A stretch of 64,000 nucleotides of DNA. Source: JAXLXE01 sp046328115. GTDB taxonomy: Bacteria > Chloroflexota > UBA6077 > JACCZL01. The notes under the pieces are model-generated. The model did not search any database and was not told the DNA's origin. It saw only the letters and a program-made list of their open reading frames with translations. The translations under genes were made by a program, and so were the position numbers. Positions 24,912 to 33,700 of this stretch are shown here, piece after piece; position 1 is the first letter of the stretch, and every line of letters starts with the position of its first letter. The stretch lies in NCBI GenBank assembly GCA_046328115.1, contig JAXLXE010000002.1, forward strand, positions 744,001 through 808,000. The letters are read 5' to 3'.

Positions 24912-26312
24912 CTAGCCCCGATAGCGGAAGCGCCCCGGTCCGGCGGAACGCTCCTTGTTGAGCTTTCGGTTGACGTACAGGCCTTCCAGGACGAGCTCCA
25001 TGGCAGAGGCCATTGCCGCGGGGTTCCCCTGCGCGCCTAGCTTGGCAATGGCCTGCGGCATACCGGCCACTTCGGAAGCCTGGCGGACGTATTCCAGGAC
25101 CGGCATATTGTCTGAGACCTCGATGCGCAGCCCGTTTTCGAAGCTGTGCGTGAGCTGCTCCAGGTCGCTGAGCTGGAAGTGGCGTCCGAACACGTTGGAC
25201 ACGGCTTTGGCGATCAGACGGTCCAGCACCTTTTCCTCGTTGACCTCGCCAACGCCTTCCAGCTCGATCTTCCCGCCGGTGGAGGCGGAAACCGCTACCA
25301 GGTCGCTCACGCGGGGTGCCACCTGCTTCTCCCGCAGGCGGATGGCACGGCGCAGGGCGTTCGAGCGGACGTTTTCGTAGTTGCAGATAGAGACGCGCAC
25401 GCTGACTCCCGAGCGCTGCGAGATGTCATTACTGCGTCGCGCAACGTGGGTCAGCTCCGCCACGATCTCCTTCATGAAGTCCGGATACGTGATCTCAAAC
25501 TCGTCAGAGGGGAAGCGGGATTGCTCCTGCTCCATGATGTCGATCTCGTGGGAGAGGCTGGTGGGGTAGTGTGTGCGAATCTGGGAGCCGAAGCGGTCCT
25601 TGAGCGGGGTGATGATCCGTCCGCGGTTGGTGTAATCCTCGGGATTGGCGCTGGCGACGACGAAGAGGTCCAGCGGCAGACGCACCTTGTACCCGCGGAT
25701 CTGGATATCCCGCTCCTCCATGATGTTGAGCAGGCCCACCTGGATCCGCTCGGCGAGGTCCGGCAGCTCGTTGAGCACGAAGATGCCGCGATTGGTACGG
25801 GGAAGCAGCCCATAGTGAATGGTCAGCTCGTCAGAGAGGTAGCGGCCCTCAGCCACCTTGATAGGGTCTACCTCGCCGATAAGGTCGGCGATGGTGATGT
25901 CTGGCGTGGCAAGCTTCTCACCGTATCTGACGTCGCGCGGCACCCACTCAATAGGCGTGTCATCGCCGTGCTTGTCCAGCAGCTCCCGGGCGAAGGCCGA
26001 GATGGGCTCCAACGGATCATCGTTCACTTCCGAGCCGGCCACGACGGGGATCTCCGGATCCAGCAGGTTCACGAGCGAGCGTGCGAGGCGGGTCTTGGCC
26101 TGGCCGCGCTCGCCGAGCAGGATGATGTCCTGACCGGACAGGATCGCGTTCTCGACCAGCGGGATCACGCTGCTCTCATAGCCCACGATGCCGGGGAACA
26201 GCTCGCTCCCCTCCTGGATCTTGCGGATCAGGTTCTCTCGGAGCTCTTCCTTGACGGAGCGAGCGCGGTAGCCCTGCGCCTTCAGCTCACCGACAGTAGA
26301 GGCCTTGCCCAT
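24912..26312 (-). CDS. MoxR/Mg-chelatase-I-like AAA+ ATPase
   Basis: 466 residues from ATG at 26312, which has GGGAG 6 bases upstream (a GTG 12 codons further up is less likely). Walker A is GERGQAKT with Lys73. Walker B lies in GIFVLNELPDL, and sensor 1 in VVASANPEDYTNRGRII. The Walker B glutamate is preceded by Asn rather than Asp, as also happens in related chelatase-like ATPases. The ATPase would remodel a client together with the VWA protein encoded next, in the way BchI works with BchD. The long segment with DIEQEQS-like helices is family typical. Confidence 0.85.
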   Translation of the reverse strand: MGKASTVGELKAQGYRARSVKEELRENLIRKIQEGSELFPGIVGYESSVIPLVENAILSGQDIILLGERGQAKTRLARSLVNLLDPEIPVVAGSEVNDDPLEPISAFARELLDKHGDDTPIEWVPRDVRYGEKLATPDITIADLIGEVDPIKVAEGRYLSDELTIHYGLLPRTNRGIFVLNELPDLAERIQVGLLNIMEERDIQIRGYKVRLPLDLFVVASANPEDYTNRGRIITPLKDRFGSQIRTHYPTSLSHEIDIMEQEQSRFPSDEFEITYPDFMKEIVAELTHVARRSNDISQRSGVSVRVSICNYENVRSNALRRAIRLREKQVAPRVSDLVAVSASTGGKIELEGVGEVNEEKVLDRLIAKAVSNVFGRHFQLSDLEQLTHSFENGLRIEVSDNMPVLEYVRQASEVAGMPQAIAKLGAQGNPAAMASAMELVLEGLYVNRKLNKERSAGPGRFRYRG

Positions 26313-26372
26313 TGTTGACTCCCGCCGGCGCCCACCAACGCCTGCCACCTGCCCGGGCGAATCCGATGGCTA

Positions 26373-26402
26373 ACCATGGCACCGCCGTGCGCACGGTGTC
26401 AA
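26373..26402 (-). promoter_or_regulatory. Possible MoxR-VWA promoter with palindrome in spacer
   Basis: On the minus strand TTGACA (26402-26397) is followed after 18 nt by CATGGT (26378-26373). The spacer holds the perfect 12-bp palindrome CCGTGCGCACGG (26385-26396), a position typical of a repressor operator. The -10 match is weak. Confidence 0.45.
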
Positions 26403-26448
26403 TCGAAACCGCGCCAAAGCTGGAGCCAGGGAGACGCCTGGCGTCGTT

Positions 26449-26478
26449 TTGACAGAAGCCGAGGCCGGACAATACACT
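26449..26478 (+). promoter_or_regulatory. Promoter of the holin-like / yvcK / secG operon (TTGACA-N18-TACACT)
   Basis: A consensus -35 (26449-26454) and a good -10 (26473-26478) with an 18-nt spacer. The predicted start is about 26485, giving a leader of about 36 nt before the TTG of the first gene. Confidence 0.7.
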
Positions 26479-26521
26479 CTGGGCGCACACGGGGTGGACG
26501 CGCGACTCGGACGGGGGCGCA

Positions 26522-26878
26522 TTGGCACGATTTCTTCTCCACCTCATCGTCACCGCGGCCACGGTGCTGGCGCTACAGGGGCTCGCCCCGGGGCTTATCC
26601 AGGTGAACGGATTCGGCGCGGCGCTGGTGTTCGCGCTGGTACTGGGGCTGCTCAACGCACTGGTCCGTCCGGTGCTCCTGCTGATCACGTGCCCGTTCAC
26701 GGTGATCACCCTGGGTCTATTTGTGTTCGTCGTCAACGCTCTGGTGTTCTGGATTGGCACCTGGGCCCTACCGGGCATCTCGGTTTCTGGTTTCGTTGGG
26801 GCACTCGTCGGCTCGCTGGCCGTCAGTCTGACCAACGGTGTGGCCAACCGCGTGTTCGACCGCGTGTGGGAGAGCTGA
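26522..26878 (+). CDS. Phage-holin-4-2-like (PF04020-type) small membrane protein
   Basis: 118 residues with four hydrophobic helices. The motif GLLNALVRPVLLLITCPFTVITLGLF is the hallmark of this widespread family (NAxxRPxLxLxTLPxTxLTLGLF), despite its holin name found in ordinary bacterial chromosomes. Role unknown, possibly envelope maintenance. TTG start with a G-rich ribosome site. It is first in the operon with yvcK and secG; the next gene begins within a few bases. Confidence 0.82.
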   Translation: MARFLLHLIVTAATVLALQGLAPGLIQVNGFGAALVFALVLGLLNALVRPVLLLITCPFTVITLGLFVFVVNALVFWIGTWALPGISVSGFVGALVGSLAVSLTNGVANRVFDRVWES

Positions 26879-26882
26879 ACGC

Positions 26883-28190
26883 TTGCAACTACTCCGCCTG
26901 ATGACGCCCGGCCTCAGCATCAAGCGCTGGCTGGGGCTGACGCTGCTGGGGCTCACGATCGTAGCCCTGGGCATGGCGTACGCCTTCGTCGAGATTTACC
27001 GGTCCTGGCCATTCCCCGAGGTGGCCACCACGTTGACGCTGCAGTTCCTACCGCGGTGGCTCCGCGCCCTGATCTTCGTGGCGACCGGGCTGCTAGTGAC
27101 GGCGTTCGCACTGGTGCGGCTCAACCGAACGTTGATGGCGCCCATCGCACGGAGCCAGAACGCGGCAGCCTACGTGGACGCACTGGTCAGCTTGCGCAAT
27201 CGCGAGCGCGGTCCCAGGATCGTCGCGATCGGCGGTGGCACGGGGCTGTCCACAATGCTGCGCGGACTGAAGCACCATTCCACCAACATCACGGCGATCG
27301 TGACGGTCGCTGACGACGGCGGAAGCTCTGGCCGCCTGCGGCGAGACATGGGCGTACTGCCACCTGGCGACTTCCGGAACTGTATCGTGGCGCTGGCGGA
27401 TGCCGAGCCGCTGATGGCTCAGCTCCTGCAGTACCGATTCGGCGAAGGGACGGACCTGGAGGGACACAGCTTCGGGAATCTATTCATCGTGGCGATGAGC
27501 GAGATCACGGGCAGCTTTGAGGAGGGCGTGCTGGAGGCGAGCCGCGTGCTGGCGGTGCGGGGCCAGATCTTCCCGCCAACACTTCAGGACGTGACTCTCT
27601 GCGGCCAGCTTATGGATGGCTCCACGGTGCGGGGCGAGTCGGCCGTGGGCCACGCAACCAACCCCATTGACCACGTGTATCTTGAACCGGCGCGACCCGC
27701 GGCGTACCCGGAAGCTGTACGGGCGATCCATGAGGCAGACCTGATCGTGGTAGGTCCGGGCAGCCTGTACACCAGCATCCTTCCAAACCTTCTGGTGGAC
27801 GGGATCCGCAAGGCAGTGATGAGCTCGTCCGCGTATAAGGTGTACGTGTGCAACGTGGCAACGCAGCCGGGCGAGACGGATGGGTTTGGCCTTGGCGATC
27901 ACGTGCGGGCCTTGTTGGCCCACATCGGAGACAATCCGTTCCACGTCGTGCTGGCAAATAGCGACCTGAGCAACTCCGGCGACATCAAGCCTGAGTGGCA
28001 CGTCCAGAGTGTCACCGGCACCGCCGCCGATCTGCCGCCAGACGGCCCGGAGCTTGTGCTGGAGGATGTCGTCAACCCCCACAACCCCCTGCGCCACAGC
28101 CCCGAGAAGCTCGCGGCCGCGATCCTGCGGCTGTACGACGAGCGGGGACGCGCCGCGAGATCGTCGGAGCGCGTACCGGTCGCTATCTGA
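26883..28190 (+). CDS. yvcK: YvcK/CofD-like protein with N-terminal membrane anchor
   Basis: 435 residues from TTG at 26883 (GGGAG 10 bases upstream) or 429 from ATG at 26901. Two hydrophobic helices (about 16-37 and 60-80) precede the conserved enzyme-like domain: RIVAIGGGTGLSTMLRGLK (GGGTG at 117-121), VTVADDGGSSGRLR, PPGDFRNC, EGHSFGNL, GPGSLYTSI. In Bacillus YvcK is a cytoplasmic factor for growth on gluconeogenic carbon and for cell shape, and binds UDP-sugars. CofD relatives transfer phospholactate. The membrane anchor places this copy at the inner face of the envelope next to SecG, consistent with a role in wall synthesis. Confidence 0.88.
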   Translation: MQLLRLMTPGLSIKRWLGLTLLGLTIVALGMAYAFVEIYRSWPFPEVATTLTLQFLPRWLRALIFVATGLLVTAFALVRLNRTLMAPIARSQNAAAYVDALVSLRNRERGPRIVAIGGGTGLSTMLRGLKHHSTNITAIVTVADDGGSSGRLRRDMGVLPPGDFRNCIVALADAEPLMAQLLQYRFGEGTDLEGHSFGNLFIVAMSEITGSFEEGVLEASRVLAVRGQIFPPTLQDVTLCGQLMDGSTVRGESAVGHATNPIDHVYLEPARPAAYPEAVRAIHEADLIVVGPGSLYTSILPNLLVDGIRKAVMSSSAYKVYVCNVATQPGETDGFGLGDHVRALLAHIGDNPFHVVLANSDLSNSGDIKPEWHVQSVTGTAADLPPDGPELVLEDVVNPHNPLRHSPEKLAAAILRLYDERGRAARSSERVPVAI

Positions 28191-28258
28191 GTTGTTGGCC
28201 GGGGAGGCGACGGCCGGCGCGAGTCCGGATCTCTACCCGTGGTCGGTCAACGGTGCCG

Positions 28259-28264
28259 TATACT
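28259..28264 (+). promoter_or_regulatory. -10 box TATACT, 7 nt before the secG start
   Basis: TATACT ends 7 nt before the GTG of secG, so transcription would start at or next to the start codon (leaderless). No -35 box is seen. Confidence 0.5.
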
Positions 28265-28271
28265 CCGCCGC

Positions 28272-28490
28272 GTGACTACGTATCTCAACATTGTCCAGAT
28301 CCTGATCTCGGTAGTGCTGATTGGGGTGGTGCTGCTCCAGACGCGCGGATCTGGTTTCTCCGCCACGTTCTCATCTGACACCTCTATCTACCGGACCCGG
28401 CGCGGCGTGGAGCGGACGCTGTTCAACGCGACCATCGTGCTGGCGGTCCTCTTCGTCCTGATCTCCGTCCTCAGCGTCATCTTCAGCTAG
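28272..28490 (+). CDS. secG: Preprotein translocase subunit SecG
   Basis: 72 residues, the usual SecG size. Two membrane helices (about 4-22 and 51-70) flank a loop with LLQTRGSGFSATFSSDT, which contains the LLQxGxxGGLSxxFG-like SecG motif, and YRTRRGVERTL. SecG helps SecYE and SecA move proteins across the membrane. The GTG start at 28272 gives a protein beginning MTTYLNIVQ. It follows yvcK by 81 bases and precedes a binding-protein gene by 6. Confidence 0.88.
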   Translation: MTTYLNIVQILISVVLIGVVLLQTRGSGFSATFSSDTSIYRTRRGVERTLFNATIVLAVLFVLISVLSVIFS

Positions 28491-28496
28491 GCCGTC

Positions 28497-30200
28497 GTGC
28501 CCTGGCGACGGCGCAATCGCGCTCAGGCCATACGGCTTGGCGGCGGCAGGCCGGGATCGTGGCTGGGACCGCTCGCAGGCACGGTTGCAGCGTTGCTTGT
28601 GGGCTCGGGTGCGCTGCTGTGGTGGCTGCTCGCGGCACCTCCGCCACGCGATTCGTCACGTTATGTAGAGGCGTACGTTGGCGACCCGCCTCCACTTAAC
28701 CCCCTGCTCGTCAGGCCGGGCCAGCGCGGCGCCGAGCTGCTTCCCCTGATCTACCGCTCGCTCGCTCGGGCCGATGTCTCCGGCACCGTCTGGCCGGACC
28801 TGGCGACCTGGCAGGTGAGCGAGGACGGGTTGGAGTACACCATCCAGATGCAACAGGGCGTCACGTGGCACGACGGCGCGCCGGTGAGCGCGGACGACGT
28901 CATGTTCACTGTGGCGCTGCTCAGGCGCATGGAGGACGACGGGGGGGAGGAGGGCTCATTCTGGCAGGACGTGGAACTGGAAACGCACGACCCGTTGCGC
29001 GTGGTGGCACGGCTCAGCCAGCCGCTCGCTTCGTTCCCGGACCATCTCACGTTCTTCGTGCTTCCGCGCCACGCACTCGCCGAGATCACGACGGAGAACC
29101 TCCTCAACCACCCCTTCAACCAGCGGCCGATCGGCACGGGAGCGTACCGGGTGCGTGCTTTTGACCCGGCAGCGCTGGTCCTGGAGGCTCCGTCAGAATC
29201 CGCGGCGTCCATCAAGACCGTTGAGGTCCGGTTCGTGGCCACGAGCGCCGCTGCGCTATCTCTGGCGAGAGCCGGACAGGTGGACGGCGTGAGCAACGTG
29301 ACGTACTCGCTGTCTGAACAGCTCGCGACCGCCACCACGCAAGCTGCATACGAGATTCCCGAGCGCGCGAAGCTGGCGCTGCTCGCGCTCAACACGCGGG
29401 CCGGCCCGTTTGCCAAGGCTAGTGCGCGGAAAGCCGCGAACCTTGGCATTGATCGCGAGACCGTGGTTCTGCGGGCGCTGGGTGGACACGCCGAGCCCGC
29501 CGAGGGGCCAATCCCGCGCCAGTCCTGGGCATTCTGGCGTTCCGACAACGTGATGTCGCACGACCCGGCCGCCGCCGTCACGCTGCTGGAAGAGGATGGG
29601 TGGCGCCTGGCGGCGGACGGCGTTCGGGAGACCCGCGAGGGTCGCCTGGCGTTCACCCTGCTCACGGACGACAGCGACGAACGGCTGGCAGTGGCTGGCG
29701 AGCTGGCTCGCCAGCTTGGCGCGATTGGCTTCGCGGTGAGGATCCGCCCGCTACCGGCGGATGAGCTGGAAGAGAACTACCTGGCCACGGGGCAGTTTGA
29801 GGCGGCCCTGATCGGCCAGCGACAGCCGGGAGCCGATCCGGATCCATATCCGCAGTGGCACTCCAGTCAGGCGCGGGGGCAGGGTGCGAACATCTCCGGC
29901 CTCCAGGACGCGGATATTGACAGACTGCTGGAGCGCGGGCGCCAGACGACAGATCCGGGTGAGCGTCTTGACGCCTACATCCACTTCCAGGCGCGGTGGC
30001 TGGAGGAGCAGCCGGTGATCCCGCTGTACCATCCCGTGTACCGGTTCACGGCCAATCGTGAGCTGCGCGGCATCTCCGCGCTACCGGTGCCGGACGCCTC
30101 ATGGCGGCTGCGCGACGTAGCGACGTGGCGCTGGGAACGCCCCGTTACAGCGCGCCAGCGGTGGGCGCAGGGTCTGAAACGCATCATCGGCGCGCCCTAG
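28497..30200 (+). CDS. Peptide-type ABC substrate-binding protein (family 5), membrane-anchored
   Basis: 567 residues. An N-terminal helix (SWLGPLAGTVAALLVGSGALLWWLLA, about 21-47) follows a basic stretch. There is no lipobox Cys, so it is probably held by the uncleaved helix. The body has the family-5 pattern: DPPPLNPLL, LARADVSGTVWPDLAT, QQGVTWHDGAPVSADDVMFT, RPIGTGAYRV and a C-terminal EEQPVIPLYHPVYRF. These proteins bind oligopeptides or nickel chelates. No permease or ATPase genes accompany it; it is cotranscribed with secG and yvcK. Confidence 0.85.
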   Translation: MPWRRRNRAQAIRLGGGRPGSWLGPLAGTVAALLVGSGALLWWLLAAPPPRDSSRYVEAYVGDPPPLNPLLVRPGQRGAELLPLIYRSLARADVSGTVWPDLATWQVSEDGLEYTIQMQQGVTWHDGAPVSADDVMFTVALLRRMEDDGGEEGSFWQDVELETHDPLRVVARLSQPLASFPDHLTFFVLPRHALAEITTENLLNHPFNQRPIGTGAYRVRAFDPAALVLEAPSESAASIKTVEVRFVATSAAALSLARAGQVDGVSNVTYSLSEQLATATTQAAYEIPERAKLALLALNTRAGPFAKASARKAANLGIDRETVVLRALGGHAEPAEGPIPRQSWAFWRSDNVMSHDPAAAVTLLEEDGWRLAADGVRETREGRLAFTLLTDDSDERLAVAGELARQLGAIGFAVRIRPLPADELEENYLATGQFEAALIGQRQPGADPDPYPQWHSSQARGQGANISGLQDADIDRLLERGRQTTDPGERLDAYIHFQARWLEEQPVIPLYHPVYRFTANRELRGISALPVPDASWRLRDVATWRWERPVTARQRWAQGLKRIIGAP

Positions 30201-30206
30201 CAAGGT

Positions 30207-30225
30207 GAGACCGGAGTTCGGTCTC
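30207..30225 (+). terminator. Terminator-like hairpin after the peptide-binding protein gene
   Basis: A perfect 7-bp stem (GAGACCG / CGGTCTC) with a 5-base loop 6 bases after the stop codon. No T tract. Confidence 0.5.
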
Positions 30226-30283
30226 GCGGGCAACGCCGATGATGAGAACGAAGCTGTTTTGTAGGGGCTGTCTGAGGGAAGGG

Positions 30284-30490
30284 TCAGGCGGCCACCGGGA
30301 GCGATTCGCTCACTACGAGCTCGGTCGGCTGCTCCCTGGTGAGATCACCAGAAGGGGGGCCGAACGTCTCGTGCTCGAGCCGTCCGTTCTCACCGAGCCA
30401 CCGTAGGAAGGCGATCCGCGTCATATCGATCTCCGGCGCGTCCACCACGAACATCTGCAACGTTCCGTCGTAACGTCCCAGCGCTTTCAC
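30284..30490 (-). CDS. Small conserved-looking protein of unknown function (68 aa)
   Basis: The start is GTG at 30490, because a perfect ribosome site, AAGGAGGT (30496-30503 on the other strand), stands 5 bases before it. The frame also reads upstream, but that part looks non-coding. The product begins MKALGRYDGTLQMFVVDAP and continues with an EIDMTRIAFLRWLGENGRLEHE helix and a polar, Ser/Val-rich tail (PTELVVSESLPVAA). No signal peptide or membrane segment. The charged amphipathic helix suggests a small regulatory or adaptor protein. I do not recognise a family. Its ribosome site is among the best in the window. Confidence 0.68.
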   Translation of the reverse strand: MKALGRYDGTLQMFVVDAPEIDMTRIAFLRWLGENGRLEHETFGPPSGDLTREQPTELVVSESLPVAA

Positions 30491-30764
30491 TGCGACCTCC
30501 TTTGCCGCTCTCTGTAACCTAAGGCCCGAGTATTCGAGCCTCGACCGAGCCTGGGTGCTCAGCGCATCCGTGCGCTTATTTGTATTGTCGGCTCCGTCGA
30601 GAATCTGAACAGGTAACGTAAGTCGCTGCACTTTGGGGAACGGTACGAGTGTCCTGGCTATTCCAAAACGGGCGAACTTCCACCATTCGGCGGAGAAACG
30701 GCAGAGAAACGGCAGAGAAACGGCGGCAGGAATACCGTGGCCCGCCGCCCGGGCTGCCAATCGG
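30491..30764. other. 274-bp intergenic region with three 11-bp direct repeats
   Basis: No gene is convincing here. Three tandem copies of an 11-bp unit (CGGCGGAGAAA, then CGGCAGAGAAA twice) occupy 30688-30720. The part nearest the small gene is less G/C rich than its surroundings and may hold its promoter, but no matched -35/-10 pair could be identified. Confidence 0.5.
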
Positions 30765-33700
30765 TCACGCTCCGGGCGTGTTCCGGCCAGCTATGGGGCC
30801 GGGTGCCAGGCGTGGTCGGCGGGTGGGCTCCGGCGAGTGTGGTGGCCGTTCCTTCAGCAGATGGAGCACCTCACCGATGGCGCGTTCTAGCTGAGGGTCC
30901 GCTCCGCGAGCGTAGTCGGCGGGCGTGTTCTCCACCTGGATGTCCGGGTCCGTCCCGTAATTCTCGACCTGCCAGCCTACGTCATCGAAGAAGAAGCTGA
31001 ACTCCGGCTGTGTGGTGATGGTGCCGTCAGCAAGCGAGTGGCGGGGCCAGATGCCGATGACGCCACCCCAGGTCCGTTTGCCCACCAGGGGGCCGAGCTT
31101 CATGAGCTTGAATGTGTGGCTGAAGATATCGCCGTCTGATCCGGCGTGCTCGTTGGTAATGGCCACGATCGGACCGCGCGGGGACTCCGCCGGGTAGGGC
31201 TCAGGCGCGCCCCAGCGGGGGAAGTCGTACCCCAGGCGCTTGCGGGCCAGCTTCTGCATGAGCAGGCCGGAGACGTGGCCGCCGCCGTTGTAGCGCGCGT
31301 CCACAATGAGGCCGTCCCGGTCGTATTCCGTGAGAAACGCGCGGTGGAACTCAGCGTAGCCATCGGGGCCCATGTCCGGGATGTGCACGTAACCCACTCT
31401 GCCACCCGTCGCCTCACGCACGGCGCGGCGACGGCCGTCAACCCACTCGCGGTACAGGGCAGCCTGCTCCCCCCCAAGCGCGCGGACCGTCACCGTGCGG
31501 GGCTCCCCGCCGCCTCGCTTCACGGTGAGCTCCACCTCCTGATCGGCAGCGTGGACCAGGAGCGTGCCCGGGTGGGAACCTACAGGCTGGCCGTTGATTG
31601 CCAGGAGGACGTCCCCCACTTCGATACCCACTCCGGGGCGGTTGAGTGGCGAGGTGGCGGCGGGGTCCCAGGTGTCTCCGTCTACGATGCGGTCCACCAC
31701 CATCTGACCCGTGTCATCCAGGCGCCAATCCGCTCCCAGGAATCCCTGAGGATACCGCGGGCCTTCTCGGTACTCACCCCCGATCTCGTAGGCGTGCGAC
31801 GTGCCGAGCTCGCCCTGAAGCTCCCACAGTAGATCGGACAACTCGGAGCGCGATCCTACACGGTCCACCAGGGGCAGGTACCGCTGGTACATGGCGTCCC
31901 AGTCAATCCCGGACATGTCCTCCGTCCAGAAGTGCTCGCGCTGGAGGCGCCAGGCCTCGCGGAACATCTGGCGCCACTCCGCGGCGGGCTGAACGGAGAC
32001 TTTGAGGCGGTCCAGATCAATCCAGCCGGAGGCGCGCCCGGGGCTGTCGCCGGCCTCCGCGGGAGGCTTCTCGCCGGCCTTCAGCACGCGCAGGCGGTCA
32101 CCGGCCTGATAGAGGAGGGTGCCGCCATCCGGACCCAGTTCGAAGTCAGTGATCCCCTCGATCAGCCGCTCTTGCTTCTGGCTAGCGAAGTCGAACACCT
32201 CAATGGTCCCGTGGGCGGGGGGCACCAGCTTGTACCAGGGCGCCTCGCGGCTACCAAGGACGGGGAATGTGGAGAGGAGCACCTTGCCGGGCGAGCCCTT
32301 CAGTCCACGGATCCTGCCCAGGCGCCCCTCCGAGCCGGGGAAGGGGATGAGCCGCCGCTGGATGCCGTCCAGGTCGATCTGAAGCGACTCCGCAGCCTTG
32401 TCCGGATCGCCGTCCTGGTCGGGCTTCTTGTCAGCCTTGCTGTCGCCGCTGGGAGTCTCCACCAGCGGTCTCGGTCTCGGCACGAACGGGGACTCAACGT
32501 CCTTGCGCAGTGTCAGCAGGAAGGCACGCGTGGCCTTAGGAAAGCCAAGGTCAAACTGCAGTTCGTCGTAGACAGGGTTGAAGTCTCGCTGGCTGAGGAA
32601 ATACAGGTAGCGGCCGTCTGGATCAAATGCGGGGCGGAAGTCACGCAGTATCGGCTGGGTGACCTGGTGGACGGCGCCGGAGGCAGCCTCGCAGAGCTTG
32701 ATGGCGGTGGTCTGCGCCGTATTGGCAAAGCTGTAGGCCAGCCAGGCGCCATCCGCGGACCACGCCAGGTCTGAGATCTGGTGGAACGGGCTGGCGTCCA
32801 CACGGACCGCGGGCAGCTCGGAAGCACCCACGTCAATGATCCACAGCGCGTTGCGATGGTCGGTCACGGCGACGCGGTTGCCCTTTGGGGCAACGCTAAG
32901 CGTCACGATCCGGCCGGTGTCCACGTGGTCTAGTCGGCGGACCGCCTCGGCCCCGGCCTCCGTGCGAGCATTGAGAATGCCCAACACCTCGCGCGGCCCC
33001 TCATCCGCCACCGCGGCGATCAGTCTGGTCCGGTCCTCCAGCCAGGCCAGGCGGCGATAGCGGACGCCGTCCGGAACGCCAAGCTGGCGCACCGCTCCTT
33101 CCCAGTTTGAGAAGGCGAACGCCTTGCCGCGGCAGACAACCGCCAGGTCAGAACCGTCAGGTCCCAGCGCGGCGCCCTGCAGGAACCGCCCGGGTGACAC
33201 AAATCGGCGGCCGCGCTGCGTTCGGGAGCTTCCGAGCTGGATGTCCAACCTCGTGGGATGATGCTCCGCGGGATCGAGCAGGTACACGTCCGCGGCCGCG
33301 TGATAGACAAGCCGCGCGCCGTCCGTGCTCAGGTTGCGCGCGTAGTACGCGTCGTGGTCGGTGTGGCGCTGGACGTCTCCGCCATCCGGCAGGCAGGAGT
33401 AGACGTTGCCCACGCCCTCGTGGTCCGAGAGGAAGAAGATCCGCTCACCCACCCAGCACGGGCTGGCAAGATTGCCACCCAGATCCAGGATGCGCGCGAA
33501 CTGACCATCACCGCGCGCGTCCACCCAGATCTCGCCGGCGGTGCCGCCGCGGTAGCGCTTCCAGCGGGCCGGGTCCGCCGTGTTCCGCCCCAGCACCACG
33601 CCACCGGATGGGCCGTAGGAGACGTTGCGTGCAGGACCCAGGGGGAGCCGAGTGGCAAGCCCGCCGGTTGCGCTGACTCGGTTGATCCACCAGTCGCGCG

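Noticed and set aside
25146..26318. 390-codon open frame opposite the MoxR ATPase
   Set aside because: Opposite strand has Walker A and other AAA+ motifs; the antisense product shows no features.
26522..26878. Prophage remnant because of the holin-like protein
   Set aside because: This family occurs widely in bacterial chromosomes; no other phage gene is nearby.
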